Source of the DNA: Leptospirillum ferrooxidans C2-3
Lineage (GTDB): Bacteria; Nitrospirota; Leptospirillia; Leptospirillales; Leptospirillaceae
Direction of reading: 5' to 3'
DNA: 64,000 bases
Assembly (NCBI RefSeq): GCF_000284315.1
Contig: NC_017094.1
Location: forward strand, 589,486 to 653,485
Shown in pieces: positions 26,139-35,026 of this stretch (within the stretch, counting starts at the first letter, position 1; each line of letters opens with the position of its first letter). The position numbers and the translations under genes are program-made. The notes beneath the pieces are model-generated. The model was not told the origin of the DNA. It searched no databases and saw only the letters and a program-made list of their open reading frames with translations.

Positions 26139-26333
26139 ATGAAAGTTTCCGAGGTTCTTGATCTTCTAAAACAAGACGGCTGGTTTCTAGTCGATACGAG
26201 GGGAAGTCATCGACAATTTAAACACTCTCTCAAACCCGGCCGGGTTACAGTGGCTGGGAAAACAAGCGATGATCTTTCCCCTGGAACATTGAACAGCATT
26301 TTGAAGCAGTCCGGCTTAAAAACAAAGAAATAA
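26139..26333 (+). CDS. hicA: HicA mRNA-interferase toxin
   Basis: The 64-residue product starts at 26139 (M-K-V-S-E-V-L-D-L-L) and contains the HicA hallmark G-S-H-R-Q-F-K-H, with the catalytic His in the double-stranded-RNA-binding-like fold, then G-T-L-N-S-I-L-K-Q-S-G at the end. HicA cleaves mRNA to arrest growth until neutralised by HicB. An upstream in-frame ATG at 26097 would add 14 unrelated residues. The hicB gene follows nine bases after the stop. Confidence 0.88.
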   Translation: MKVSEVLDLLKQDGWFLVDTRGSHRQFKHSLKPGRVTVAGKTSDDLSPGTLNSILKQSGLKTKK

Positions 26334-26342
26334 GAGGTCAAG

Positions 26343-26549
26343 ATGCGTTATGCTATTGTTATTGAAAAAATGGAATCGAACTATTCTGCGTATGTTCCTG
26401 ATCTCCCCGGCTGTATTGCGACCGGATCCACGATTGAAGAGACAGAGAGTTTAATTAAGGAGGCGATTGCTTTTCATCTTGAAGGAATGCGGGAAGATCA
26501 TCAACCCGTCCCGGAACCGACGAGTCTTGTGGAATATGTTTCTATCTGA
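26343..26549 (+). CDS. hicB: HicB antitoxin
   Basis: The 68-residue protein has the HicB partial RNase H fold signature: Y-A-I-V-I-E, then Y-V-P-D-L-P-G-C-I-A-T-G-S-T, followed by E-T-E-S-L-I-K-E-A-I-A-F-H-L-E-G. It is the short form without a C-terminal DNA-binding domain. It binds HicA and probably represses the operon with it. An AGAGGTC site precedes the ATG. The pair looks intact, unlike its decayed surroundings. Confidence 0.88.
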   Translation: MRYAIVIEKMESNYSAYVPDLPGCIATGSTIEETESLIKEAIAFHLEGMREDHQPVPEPTSLVEYVSI

Positions 26550-26752
26550 AAGTTTTTACTACTCACTTGGCTTCAGGTAGATCGTTTGGAACCTGAGCAA
26601 AGTGAGGGGGAATACACATTCTGGATCTCTTCAAATCTTAGTCTATTCCATGTGCCATATTCATCGTCCGAAACCGTCTTTTATCGTCCGGCAATGTCCG
26701 AGAAGCTGAGGGCAGATCCCACATTTTGCCTTGTGTTAGCGCTTCGGTTTCG

Positions 26753-26798
26753 GATTCTTAATCAGCGGGTTGGGCGTTCGTTCTTCCCTCGGCCAACC
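26753..26798 (+). repeat. Second, more diverged tRNA-Lys 3' fragment
   Basis: This 46-base stretch aligns with 22643-22688: CTTAATCAGCGGGTTGGG is shared exactly, followed by a T-arm region with a few substitutions and a disrupted acceptor end. Like the first copy, it lacks the 5' half. It is a direct repeat and probably the right border of an older element filling 22689-26752. No other feature is seen between 26550 and 26966. Confidence 0.6.
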
Positions 26799-26966
26799 CA
26801 CCCACCGCCTGTATATAAATTTCCTTTATTCATCTCTTGCCCTGCTTTCTGACACATGGCTGTCGGTAACAATCTTGAACTCACGGCTTATCTTGCCATT
26901 TTCTCCTTTTGCCATTATTTTTGGGATACGTTATTTTTTCCAGAGGAAATTGCTTTCAAAGGGCCA

Positions 26967-27434
26967 TTATGGTTTAGGGACAAAATCAAGGGATACCATA
27001 TTGATACAGTATCTGAGACCCGTTGGTTTTGGTCCATCATTAAAGACATGGCCCAAATGGGCATCACATAGCCGACAAAGCACTTCACTCCGCTTCATTC
27101 CATGGCTGTTATCTTCCCTGATGGCTACGTTTTCCGTTGAGACAGGTGCATAAAAGCTTGGCCAACCGGTTCCCGAATCGAATTTTGTTTCTGAATTGAA
27201 AAGGGTGGTCCCGCAGCAGATGCATCGATAGAGTCCAGGGCTTTTCTGATCATGTCCAGGGATGGAAAAAGGACGTTCGGTCTGGTGGTCTCTTGTCACT
27301 GCGTAGGAGAGGGGGGATAGCCGCTCCTTCCAGGATGGATCTTCCTTGACCTTTGGAAGGATTTTTTCCCCAAGATAATCTCCTGTTTCGGAATATACTG
27401 CGATTTTAACCTTGTCAGAGTCTGATTCAGCCAT
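26967..27434 (-). CDS. msrB: Peptide methionine-(R)-sulfoxide reductase MsrB
   Basis: The 155-residue protein has all MsrB landmarks: Y-R-C-I-C-C-G-T with the first zinc-binding Cys pair, [23 protein letters not shown] with the second pair, and catalytic Cys in R-Y-C-I-N-M. It reduces the R form of methionine sulfoxide in proteins using thioredoxin, which suits a life with iron-driven oxidative stress. It is a single gene in the accessory zone. The 300 bases after its start (27435-27735) hold nothing I can support. Confidence 0.93.
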   Translation of the reverse strand: MAESDSDKVKIAVYSETGDYLGEKILPKVKEDPSWKERLSPLSYAVTRDHQTERPFSIPGHDQKSPGLYRCICCGTTLFNSETKFDSGTGWPSFYAPVSTENVAIREDNSHGMKRSEVLCRLCDAHLGHVFNDGPKPTGLRYCINMVSLDFVPKP

Positions 27435-27735
27435 TATTGATCCTTATATTTTAGATTTTCAGTTGAGATGTTTTTTTGTCGTAAGATCAAAACATAATCC
27501 GATAGCCTGACCCGGTCAAGCCATCATTCGGGGGGGGATCAAGAACGTCTGCAGAAGGTACTGTCATCTGTGTGCAAGGAGATCTTCAAGGATAAAATGA
27601 ACAGAATCAGAAAAAAGGCGGACAACCGCCTGATGGAGGATGTTCTTCATTCTTGAAAATGGATTATTCCGCTCAGCTATCGGGATGGAGACTTTGTATT
27701 TTGAAGAAAAATTGTATTGATAACTTCTGAGCTAT

Positions 27736-29475
27736 CTATTCTTGCACTCCTTCCCATTCCTCGATCCCCTGATCGGTTTTAAGTGAAACCCTTTTTAATG
27801 AGAGTGCGTTGAAAAGAATTTCAAGAGATCGTTCTGATGGTTGTATTTCAATATTCCAATTAGGATTCATGACCAACGTTCCCTGTGCCTCGACAAAAAA
27901 TCGTCTCCGAATCGGTTGGCTTTCATTTTTGATAAATGCGGAACTCCACCACTCCATCATTCTTTCTGAGGATTGAAGAAGAACTTTGGAAGAGGGAAGC
28001 TTGTCCCTCTTATTTCTGTTTGTAGAAGCATTTGTTGGAAAGAGGTTCCAAAGGTCGTCACATGGCCATGCGGCCCACGGAAAGCAATGATCAATATCAA
28101 GGTTCTTTTCTGTAAGCTTTTTTCCACTCCAGATGCAAAAAAGTTGATTTTTATCCAAAAATCGACGAGCGATCTCTTTGACGGTTGATACATCTCTTCT
28201 GGGTTCAGACCATTTCATGGCTTCAATGATGACTCGAAGGTCTTTTTCAACCCCCAACCCTTCTTGATAACTCTCCATGAGACGGATCCATTCGCCCTGA
28301 AGCGCTGGTTCAATCCAGGCGTCGTAACGTGACAGGGCTTTCCATAGATGGAGAGGGATCAGCATGTCTCCAAAACTTCGAAGGATGTCTTCATCAAGGC
28401 AAAAGGATCCAGAAGGCATTCTGTTTCTCTTTTTTTTAGCTTCAAAGATCGGATTATTTTTTCCCGGAAAGGTCATATAGTGGGCGGGCATTTTGGTAAT
28501 GGTTTCAACGGCATCTCGAATCGATCGATATAGTGCAAGGGCTGTCTCGCCTGAAAATTGTAGTCCTGGACGGAGGTCAAGAGGGGAGAGACGAAGATGC
28601 TGCCAGGATTCCCGAATAAACCCCAGGCCATTCGTGCCTTTATTTGTAGGGGTTTGAGGGAGTTCGGCGGAGATAAGGGGTTTGTATAGCCTAATCCAAT
28701 ACAAACCGACGAGGCCAAGAGGAATAGAAATCAAATCTTCCCCTATGAGCCGTCCCATTCCTTGGGATCCATCGGCAATGCGGGCGATAGATCGAAGAAG
28801 TCCCAATTTGTAGGTCGAACTTTTATCCGACTTCAAAATGACATGACGAAAAAGAGTCAGAGCTCCTGTTTCATCATCCGGGAATTTGAATGCAACATGG
28901 TGCCAAGTGATCTCATTTCGTCCTAGGTGGTCTGGCTCAGTGTCAGAGTGTAAAACAGACATTCCATGAGATTTCGCCAAGTACTCAAGTTCATCGATGG
29001 ATGTGTCAAACATGGGACAATCGGGATCGTCTGAACCATGTCGGAGTGTGATGGCAAGAAGCCCAGCCGGTTTAAGAAGTGAGACGAGTTTTCGGAATGC
29101 TCGAGGACGATCGACTGGCGATACATGCATCCAGACTGCACTTAATAGAATGAGGTCAAAAGAAGATCCCTGGCGAAGGAGGGTGTCGAGCCCCGGAAGA
29201 GATTCGTCAATCCACAGGATGCCTGGATCTGGATGACGGGTCTGTCCTTCTTTTCGCATGAAGGAGGATGGTTCAACAGCGACCACATCAAATCCTAAAT
29301 CCAGCAATCCTTTGGCATCTCGCCCGGATCCTGCTCCGACATCCAAGGCTGAACCGCCTGAATTGGACAAAAGTGGGAGTAGCCAGCCATGAATTTTTGT
29401 AAAGTCCATGGATTCATAGCGTTCTGCAAGGATTTTTGCTTTTGCATCATAACATGGGAGTCCGCTTGGGGCCAT
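27736..29475 (-). CDS. Methyltransferase-HNH endonuclease fusion protein
   Basis: This 579-residue protein joins two enzymes. Residues ~1-200 are a class I AdoMet methyltransferase (D-V-G-A-G-S-G-R-D near 46-53, V-V-A-V-E-P-S, later L-L-K-P-A-G-L-L). Residues ~200-440 are a helical linker region without known motifs. Residues ~445-500 are an HNH nuclease with an F-C-I-W-S-G-K-K-L start, D-I-D-H at 460-463 (His463) and W-N-L-F-P-T-N-x3-N-R-N-K-R-D-K-L-P. The design would suit a modification plus cleavage, or self/non-self, role. No partner gene is seen. Whether the methylase acts on DNA, RNA or a small molecule is not shown by sequence. Confidence 0.7.
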   Translation of the reverse strand: MAPSGLPCYDAKAKILAERYESMDFTKIHGWLLPLLSNSGGSALDVGAGSGRDAKGLLDLGFDVVAVEPSSFMRKEGQTRHPDPGILWIDESLPGLDTLLRQGSSFDLILLSAVWMHVSPVDRPRAFRKLVSLLKPAGLLAITLRHGSDDPDCPMFDTSIDELEYLAKSHGMSVLHSDTEPDHLGRNEITWHHVAFKFPDDETGALTLFRHVILKSDKSSTYKLGLLRSIARIADGSQGMGRLIGEDLISIPLGLVGLYWIRLYKPLISAELPQTPTNKGTNGLGFIRESWQHLRLSPLDLRPGLQFSGETALALYRSIRDAVETITKMPAHYMTFPGKNNPIFEAKKKRNRMPSGSFCLDEDILRSFGDMLIPLHLWKALSRYDAWIEPALQGEWIRLMESYQEGLGVEKDLRVIIEAMKWSEPRRDVSTVKEIARRFLDKNQLFCIWSGKKLTEKNLDIDHCFPWAAWPCDDLWNLFPTNASTNRNKRDKLPSSKVLLQSSERMMEWWSSAFIKNESQPIRRRFFVEAQGTLVMNPNWNIEIQPSERSLEILFNALSLKRVSLKTDQGIEEWEGVQE

Positions 29476-29595
29476 TTGAAGTGATCCCTTTTATAAAACT
29501 TGGATTCAACTCTGAATTACAACTTTTGAAAATGAATCTAGGCTGAGCTGGGATACTATCAATGTTATTCAAACAACCAAGTCAAAGGAGAACGA

Positions 29596-29733
29596 GTGAA
29601 AAAGTATAAGCAGCTCACTAATGAAATTACGATATCAGATTTATGGGCTGAAAGAAGCAGGTTAAATCACACGGCGTTGGATGAAAAAATGGGGGTAACA
29701 AGGGACGAATTCTCGGGAGTTCCGTTGAAATAG
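29596..29733 (+). CDS. 45-residue hypothetical protein
   Basis: A GTG start with an AAGGAG site six bases upstream opens a 45-codon frame ending at a TAG. The product is polar, with no membrane segment and no recognised domain. The bases after it (29734-29970) can be read as protein-like text in two frames, so it may be the start of a frameshifted longer gene. The evidence is only the ribosome site and frame. Confidence 0.35.
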   Translation: MKKYKQLTNEITISDLWAERSRLNHTALDEKMGVTRDEFSGVPLK

Positions 29734-29978
29734 ATGTCCGTGTGGATCTGATGAACGAAGCAGGCAATCGTTATCTTTTAAGCATCGGTAACTCTATGTC
29801 AATGGGAACTGTTTCACCGCAATCGAATCTATGCGAGATGAAACCCTTAGATCCCCGCAAAATGATGAATGGTTCGAGTCTCAGTGTGCGGCAAAGATTT
29901 TTCCTATCGAATGTCGAGTATGTGTGGGACCTGATTTTTATTGGGTGGGATTGGAAGAGAGTAACTGCTTGATCTTTA

Positions 29979-30054
29979 TGGCTCCCCGGGAGGGATTCGA
30001 ACCCCCGACACGGTGGTTAACAGCCACCTGCTCTGCCGACTGAGCTACCGGGGA
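29979..30054 (-). tRNA. tRNA-Asn (GTT)
   Basis: The reverse strand folds as a complete tRNA: acceptor TCCCCGG with CCGGGGA, D arm GCTC/GAGC, anticodon arm GGTGG-CTGTTAA-CCACC with anticodon GTT, T arm with GTTCGAAT, discriminator G and encoded CCA. It separates core genes (to the right) from the accessory zone. Its 3' end faces the accessory side, the orientation expected of an integration target. Confidence 0.95.
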
Positions 30055-30189
30055 ATGTTGGGAATCTAACCACGGAAATATACACCATGCACCAACAGAA
30101 ATTCAAGGGGATTCTTCCTGAAAAATGGTAGGAGAGAGCTCAAGGCACAAACTTTTGGATCTCCATCGGAACATGGATGTCTGTATCCG

Positions 30190-30864
30190 CTACCTGTGCG
30201 CGATTGGAACAATGGTCACCGTTACGCTCTCCGGACCGATGATCTGAAATCCTGCCCCTTCCCGGGCGGTGAGAGGAATGACAAACTGTTCGGAGTGTTT
30301 GAGCGTGATCTTTTTGAGATCGATGGGAGGAATTCTCAGCGCCCGCATCTTGTTCAGGATGATCGCATCACCCTGAACCTTTGCGGTGTTGGGAGTGACC
30401 ATGATCTTGAACCGGTCAAGGGGAACGGTCAACTGACCATAATACTGAAGTTCCACCGGGATGATCCTGATGATTGTCCTGACCAGATGAAGGGAGACGA
30501 GTTCCGGAGTAATCCTCTGGATGTGGACTCCCGGGGGCAGGGTGATCATTGAGGGAGAGATTCTGACCCTTCTTGTTCCAGTGGGAATGGTATCGGCCCG
30601 GACTCTTACCGAAAGGTCCTGATCCTTGAGCTGCTGATAGAGTCCCGGAGGGGCCGTGAATGTCACCAGTACATGAGTGGGAGATGCCCGTTCCAGCTCA
30701 ACAGATGAAGGGATATGATTCACGATGATCGGAACGTTCATCGTGAAAGACTCCTGCCCTCTTTGGCTGATATAGAACCACAGGAGTATCGCCAGAAACA
30801 GGGAAAGCGATTTCAGGAGAAGATTCTTTGAAAAAAACTGGCGGATTTTTTGAGAAATGATCAC
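30190..30864 (-). CDS. cdaR: CdaR, YbbR-domain regulator of c-di-AMP synthesis
   Basis: The 224-residue protein has one N-terminal membrane span (L-S-L-F-L-A-I-L-L-W-F-Y) followed by YbbR-type beta domains outside the cytoplasm, with V-P-I-I-V-N-H and L-P-P-G-V repeats typical of the family. In Firmicutes CdaR binds the diadenylate cyclase CdaA and tunes its activity. The start overlaps the cdaA stop by four bases, so the two are made together. It is the last gene of a long core operon and ends 135 bases before the tRNA-Asn. Confidence 0.85.
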   Translation of the reverse strand: MIISQKIRQFFSKNLLLKSLSLFLAILLWFYISQRGQESFTMNVPIIVNHIPSSVELERASPTHVLVTFTAPPGLYQQLKDQDLSVRVRADTIPTGTRRVRISPSMITLPPGVHIQRITPELVSLHLVRTIIRIIPVELQYYGQLTVPLDRFKIMVTPNTAKVQGDAIILNKMRALRIPPIDLKKITLKHSEQFVIPLTAREGAGFQIIGPESVTVTIVPIAHR

Positions 30865-31769
30865 TTCTCCAGATCCTTCTTTTCGGGGTCCAGATAACGG
30901 TCCTGGGGTGCGATCTGTTTGGAGTATGGCCGTTTTCCGCCATATGAATCTGTTTTGCCCCCCATTTTTTGTTCAACCTTTTGCCGGAAAAGAGCCGCCC
31001 GTATGGCCAGCCGGGAGGGCTGCTGTTTCCTGAACAGGCGAACCAGAATGCTTCTGAGATCTGTCATGTTTGCCATCGGGTGGATCCTGCCGGCGATAAC
31101 GTGAGAGATTTGTCCAGTTTCTTCCGATACGACGAGCGCAAGCGCATCCGTTTCTTCTGTGATCCCGATGGCGGCACGGTGTCTGGTGCCAAGATGCCTT
31201 GATACATCTCCCGAAAGGGAGATCGGAAGAAAGCACCCCGCCGCAAGAATCCTGTTTTGACGGATGATGACTGCGCCATCATGGAGAGGGGAATAGGACA
31301 GGAAAATGGAGGTGAGAAGTTCCTGTGAAATCGTGGCGTCAATCGTTGTTCCGACCTCCACGACATCGGAGAGGTCATTATTGCGCTCAAGGACGATGAT
31401 CGCCCCCATACCCCTTTTGGAAAGGGTTTGTAAGGTTTTTAAAATCTCGTCTATGTCCAGGGAAGTCTCAGAAAGCCGAAATCCGAGAAGAAGAGGCGAT
31501 TTTCCCACTCTTGCCAGTGCCCTTCTGATCTCCGGTTGAAACAGGATCAAGACCGCCAGAATCAATTGGGACCAAAAACTCGTGATCATCCAGTTGAGGG
31601 TGTCAAGCTTCAGGAGACGGGAAAAAAGGTATATGAAGAGAAACACCAGGATCCCGACAACCATCTGGAATGCCCGGCTGCCCCGAAGAAGAAGCAGAAT
31701 CTGGTAAATGATGAACCAGACAGCGCAGATATCAACGATGCTGTGCCAGGTGATATTAAGGCCCAGCAT
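30861..31769 (-). CDS. cdaA: Diadenylate cyclase CdaA
   Basis: The 302-residue protein has three N-terminal membrane helices, then a DisA_N diadenylate cyclase domain with D-G-A-V-I-I at about residue 165 and the G-T-R-H-R motif near 195, both needed for ATP binding and catalysis. It joins two ATP into c-di-AMP, which controls ion and osmotic balance. A Lys-rich C-terminal tail of ~40 residues is longer than in many homologues. It overlaps folP by 14 bases and cdaR by four. Confidence 0.95.
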   Translation of the reverse strand: MLGLNITWHSIVDICAVWFIIYQILLLLRGSRAFQMVVGILVFLFIYLFSRLLKLDTLNWMITSFWSQLILAVLILFQPEIRRALARVGKSPLLLGFRLSETSLDIDEILKTLQTLSKRGMGAIIVLERNNDLSDVVEVGTTIDATISQELLTSIFLSYSPLHDGAVIIRQNRILAAGCFLPISLSGDVSRHLGTRHRAAIGITEETDALALVVSEETGQISHVIAGRIHPMANMTDLRSILVRLFRKQQPSRLAIRAALFRQKVEQKMGGKTDSYGGKRPYSKQIAPQDRYLDPEKKDLEK

Positions 31770-32613
31770 GGATGGTTCCCTCGCGGATGGTCTGGAGTGT
31801 CTTGCGGAAGGCTATGGTTCCCTTGACATCATGAACCCTGAAAATGGAAACCTTTTCAAAAACATAAGCCATCACGGCAAGTGTTTGGGGATCCCTGTTC
31901 TCCGGAGTCTGCTCCCGGGTGATCTCTCCCAGAAATCGTTTTCTGGAAACACCAAGGAGAACAGGAAAGCCAGGAATCAATTCCTGAATGTTCTTGATCA
32001 AACGAATATTTTCCGTTGTGTCCTTCCCGAATCCGATCCCCGGGTCAAAAAGAAGTCTTTCCGGGTCAATCCCGGCTTCTGAAATCTCTTTGAGTCTCGA
32101 GTGCAAATAGTCTGAAACGGAGCTTTCAATCGAAATCCCATGCTCCTTTTTTCGCTTTGTGACGGCTGATCCTGCCCCATGCATGACAACCCCCAGAAGA
32201 GTGTCGTGTTTTTTCATGAGGTGAATGAATCCCGGGTCTTCGAGACCGCCTGTGTCGTTGATGATGAGGGGAGAATAAATCATCGCCTTTTCCATGACAA
32301 CGGGATTCCTGGTATCGATGGAAATCGGGATCGGGAGCCGGGCGACCCGATCGAGTATCGGCAAGAGCCGGTCCAGTTCCATCTCCGTCGACATGGGCGT
32401 GAAGCCGGGACGGGTGGATTCCGCTCCAATATCGAGGATATCCATTCCTGAGTCCAGGAATCGTTGCGCTTTTTCGAAAGCGTCTTCTGCTGTCAGAACA
32501 CGGGAAGAGGGTGAAAACGAATCGGGGGTCACGTTCATGACCCCCATAACAAGAGGCCCTGACCGGTCGGTCAGGACCTTGCGGATTCGTGTGGACAGAT
32601 CAGGCGGGAGCAT
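31756..32613 (-). CDS. folP: Dihydropteroate synthase FolP
   Basis: The 285-residue protein carries both family signatures: [12 protein letters not shown] near residue 22 and [10 protein letters not shown] near 60. I-N-D-T-G-G, the F-D-P-G-I-G-F-G-K block and an R-V-H-D-V end region are also present. It condenses p-aminobenzoate with the pterin diphosphate in folate synthesis. Its start lies inside the 3' end of ftsH (14-base overlap), the same ftsH-folP order known in many bacteria. Confidence 0.96.
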   Translation of the reverse strand: MLPPDLSTRIRKVLTDRSGPLVMGVMNVTPDSFSPSSRVLTAEDAFEKAQRFLDSGMDILDIGAESTRPGFTPMSTEMELDRLLPILDRVARLPIPISIDTRNPVVMEKAMIYSPLIINDTGGLEDPGFIHLMKKHDTLLGVVMHGAGSAVTKRKKEHGISIESSVSDYLHSRLKEISEAGIDPERLLFDPGIGFGKDTTENIRLIKNIQELIPGFPVLLGVSRKRFLGEITREQTPENRDPQTLAVMAYVFEKVSIFRVHDVKGTIAFRKTLQTIREGTIHAGP

Positions 32614-34399
32614 TGGCAGTGCGGATCAGTTCATCGACTTCTGCCCCGTCAAGGGTTTCCTTTGTGAGAAGAGCCTCTGCGATACTGGTCAGGGCCACAA
32701 CATTGGTCGTAAGCAAATCCTTTGCCCTCTGGTAGTTTTCCGAGACAATCCGGCTGACTTCACTGTCAATTTCAAGCGCTGTTGATTCGCTGTAATCCCT
32801 GTGCTGGGAAATTTCCCTTCCAAGGAAGATCTCTTCATCTTTCTTTCCGAAGGTGATGGGTCCAAGCTTATCGCTCATGCCCCACTCGCAGACCATTTTT
32901 CGGGCCATGTCCGTTGCGCGCTCAATATCGTTTCCCGCGCCTGTCGTCATGCTTTTCATGACAATTTCCTCGGCGACCCTTCCACCCATGAGGATGGCAA
33001 TGGTGTTCAGAAGGTATTCCTTCTTGTAGGTATACCGGTCTTCCGTCGGGAGCTGCTGTGTGAGTCCGAGAGCCCGTCCACGAGGGATGATGGTCACTTT
33101 GTGGACCGGATCGGTTCCCGGGATAAGCTTTGCCACCAGTGTGTGGCCGGCTTCGTGAAATGCCGTAACCTTCTTTTCTTCTTCAGTGATGAGGATCGAA
33201 CGCCGTTCGACGCCCATAAGGACCTTGTCTTTTGCATCCTCGAAATCCGGCATTTCGACCGTTTTCTTGTTGCGTCTTGCGGCCAGAAGAGCGGCTTCAT
33301 TGACCAGATTGGCAAGATCAGCTCCGGCAAATCCGGGAGTGCCACGGGCGATGGTTTCGAGATTGACCGAGGAATCGATCGGGATCTTTCTCGTGTGGAC
33401 TTCCAGAATCTTGATGCGTCCTTGCAGATCCGGCCGGCCCACAACAATCTGACGGTCGAATCGGCCTGGTCTCAAAAGGGCGGGATCAAGGACATCAGGA
33501 CGGTTCGTCGCCGCGATGAGGATGACACCCTCATTGCTTTCAAATCCATCCATCTCGACCAGGAGCTGGTTTAAGGTCTGCTCCCTTTCATCATGGCCTC
33601 CACCGAGTCCTGCACCCCTATGGCGACCGACCGCGTCAATTTCGTCGATGAAAATGATGCAGGGGGCATTTTTCTTGCCCTGTTCGAAAAGATCCCTGAC
33701 GCGGGATGCGCCAACTCCGACGAACATCTCGACAAAGTCCGATCCGCTGATGTTATAGAACGGAACATCCGCCTCTCCTGCGATGGCCTTTGCAAGAAGT
33801 GTTTTTCCCGTTCCGGGGGGGCCAACAACCAGAACACCCTTGGGAATCCTGCCGCCAAGTCTCTGGAATTTTGACGGATCTTTCAGAAAATCCACAATCT
33901 CTACGAGCTCTTCCTTTGCTTCCTCGACTCCGGCAACATCGGCGAAGGTGATTTTCTTTTTGTCCTCAGAGATCAGTTTTGCTCTCGATTTTCCGAAAGA
34001 CATGGCCTTGTTTCCTCCTGTCTGCATCTGCCTCATGAAGAAAATCCACAACAGTACCAATACAACGATCGGTCCCCATGAAATGAGAAGGTTCAGATAC
34101 CAGGGATTTTCTTCGGGCGGAACGGCCACGATCCGGACATTTTTTTTCTGCAGCTCGGAGACAAGATTAGGGTCATTTGCGGCGTACGTATTGAAGTGGG
34201 ATCCGTCTTTCATGACTCCGCTGATATAATTGTTCTTGATCGTGACTTCACTGATCTGGTCTGCCTGAAGTTTGGAGATGAAGTCGGAGAAGATCAGATT
34301 CTTGTATCCCGGCTGACGTACCTGAAACAGGTCAAAAACGAGAAAAATCACCAATCCAATAACGAGCCAGAGCGCGAGGTTCTTGTAAAACGGTTTCAT
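32600..34399 (-). CDS. ftsH: ATP-dependent zinc metalloprotease FtsH
   Basis: The 599-residue membrane protease has two N-terminal spans (about residues 8-24 and 108-123) enclosing a periplasmic domain. An AAA module follows, with G-P-P-G-T-G-K-T at 193-200, I-I-F-I-D-E-I-D, and the second region of homology A-T-N-R-P-D. The zinc site is H-E-A-G-H near 418. It degrades misfolded membrane proteins and short-lived regulators. It is preceded by a ~100-base gap, so it may have its own promoter. Confidence 0.97.
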   Translation of the reverse strand: MKPFYKNLALWLVIGLVIFLVFDLFQVRQPGYKNLIFSDFISKLQADQISEVTIKNNYISGVMKDGSHFNTYAANDPNLVSELQKKNVRIVAVPPEENPWYLNLLISWGPIVVLVLLWIFFMRQMQTGGNKAMSFGKSRAKLISEDKKKITFADVAGVEEAKEELVEIVDFLKDPSKFQRLGGRIPKGVLVVGPPGTGKTLLAKAIAGEADVPFYNISGSDFVEMFVGVGASRVRDLFEQGKKNAPCIIFIDEIDAVGRHRGAGLGGGHDEREQTLNQLLVEMDGFESNEGVILIAATNRPDVLDPALLRPGRFDRQIVVGRPDLQGRIKILEVHTRKIPIDSSVNLETIARGTPGFAGADLANLVNEAALLAARRNKKTVEMPDFEDAKDKVLMGVERRSILITEEEKKVTAFHEAGHTLVAKLIPGTDPVHKVTIIPRGRALGLTQQLPTEDRYTYKKEYLLNTIAILMGGRVAEEIVMKSMTTGAGNDIERATDMARKMVCEWGMSDKLGPITFGKKDEEIFLGREISQHRDYSESTALEIDSEVSRIVSENYQRAKDLLTTNVVALTSIAEALLTKETLDGAEVDELIRTANAPA

Positions 34400-34503
34400 T
34401 CACACCCCCAGAGGTCCTGATTTTTTAATCGTGAATAAGCAACATGCCTTTGCATTCTAGCATTGACATCTTGCTCTCATCAACGAAAACTGATCCGTTG
34501 AGG

Positions 34504-35022
34504 CTAGGATCCGGCACGTTCATCAAGAACGGCTATATAAGGCAGTGTCCTGTATTTGTTTTTATAATCCAGGCCGTATCCGATTACAAAGCGGTTCGGA
34601 ACGGAAAATCCGATATAGTCCGCCGTGATGTCAAGCTTTCTTCCGGCCGGTTTATCGAGAAGGGCGCAGATTTTGACACTCTCGGCACCGAGCTTGGTCA
34701 ACTGCTCGAGGATGACTCTTGCCGTCACGCCTGAGTCGATGATGTCTTCGATCACGAGAACGTCTGCAGACCTCAAGTCCATGGTCGGGGTTGAAATGGT
34801 TTTCTCGCCATGGGCATTGGTTGAAGTCATGATGAAATCGATGCCCGCAGGGAGGCCGATGGCTCTGGAAAGATCTGCAACAAATGCATAGGCTCCCTTT
34901 AGAACGCCTATCAGGATCAAATTCTTCTGGGCGTAGTCCGCGGTGATCTGAATGCCAAGCTCTCTGATCCTGTGGACGATTTCATCGTGGGTGATGAGCG
35001 GCTTTCCAAAAATTTTTTCCAA
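34504..35022 (-). CDS. hpt: Hypoxanthine phosphoribosyltransferase
   Basis: The 172-residue protein has the PRPP-binding motif V-L-V-I-E-D-I-I-D-S-G-V-T-A, the N-terminal L-I-G-V-L-K-G-A flap region and the C-terminal V-I-G-Y-G-L-D-Y. It converts hypoxanthine or guanine to the nucleotide. It follows tilS after four bases and precedes ftsH; tilS-hpt-ftsH is a widely conserved order. Confidence 0.95.
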   Translation of the reverse strand: MEKIFGKPLITHDEIVHRIRELGIQITADYAQKNLILIGVLKGAYAFVADLSRAIGLPAGIDFIMTSTNAHGEKTISTPTMDLRSADVLVIEDIIDSGVTARVILEQLTKLGAESVKICALLDKPAGRKLDITADYIGFSVPNRFVIGYGLDYKNKYRTLPYIAVLDERAGS

Positions 35023-35026
35023 CGGT

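Noticed and set aside
25952..26140. 62-codon minus-strand ORF upstream of hicA
   Set aside because: Protein-like but without a recognised family, and it overlaps the likely hicA promoter. Could be a fragment of a larger gene, but not supportable.
27435..27735. Possible short ORF near 27597 (19 codons)
   Set aside because: It looks like the tail of a lost gene, but is too short and has no recognisable family.
29742..29972. 76-codon ORF before tRNA-Asn
   Set aside because: Two frames each look partly protein-like, and one runs into the tRNA. A decayed gene is possible, but start, frame and family cannot be fixed.
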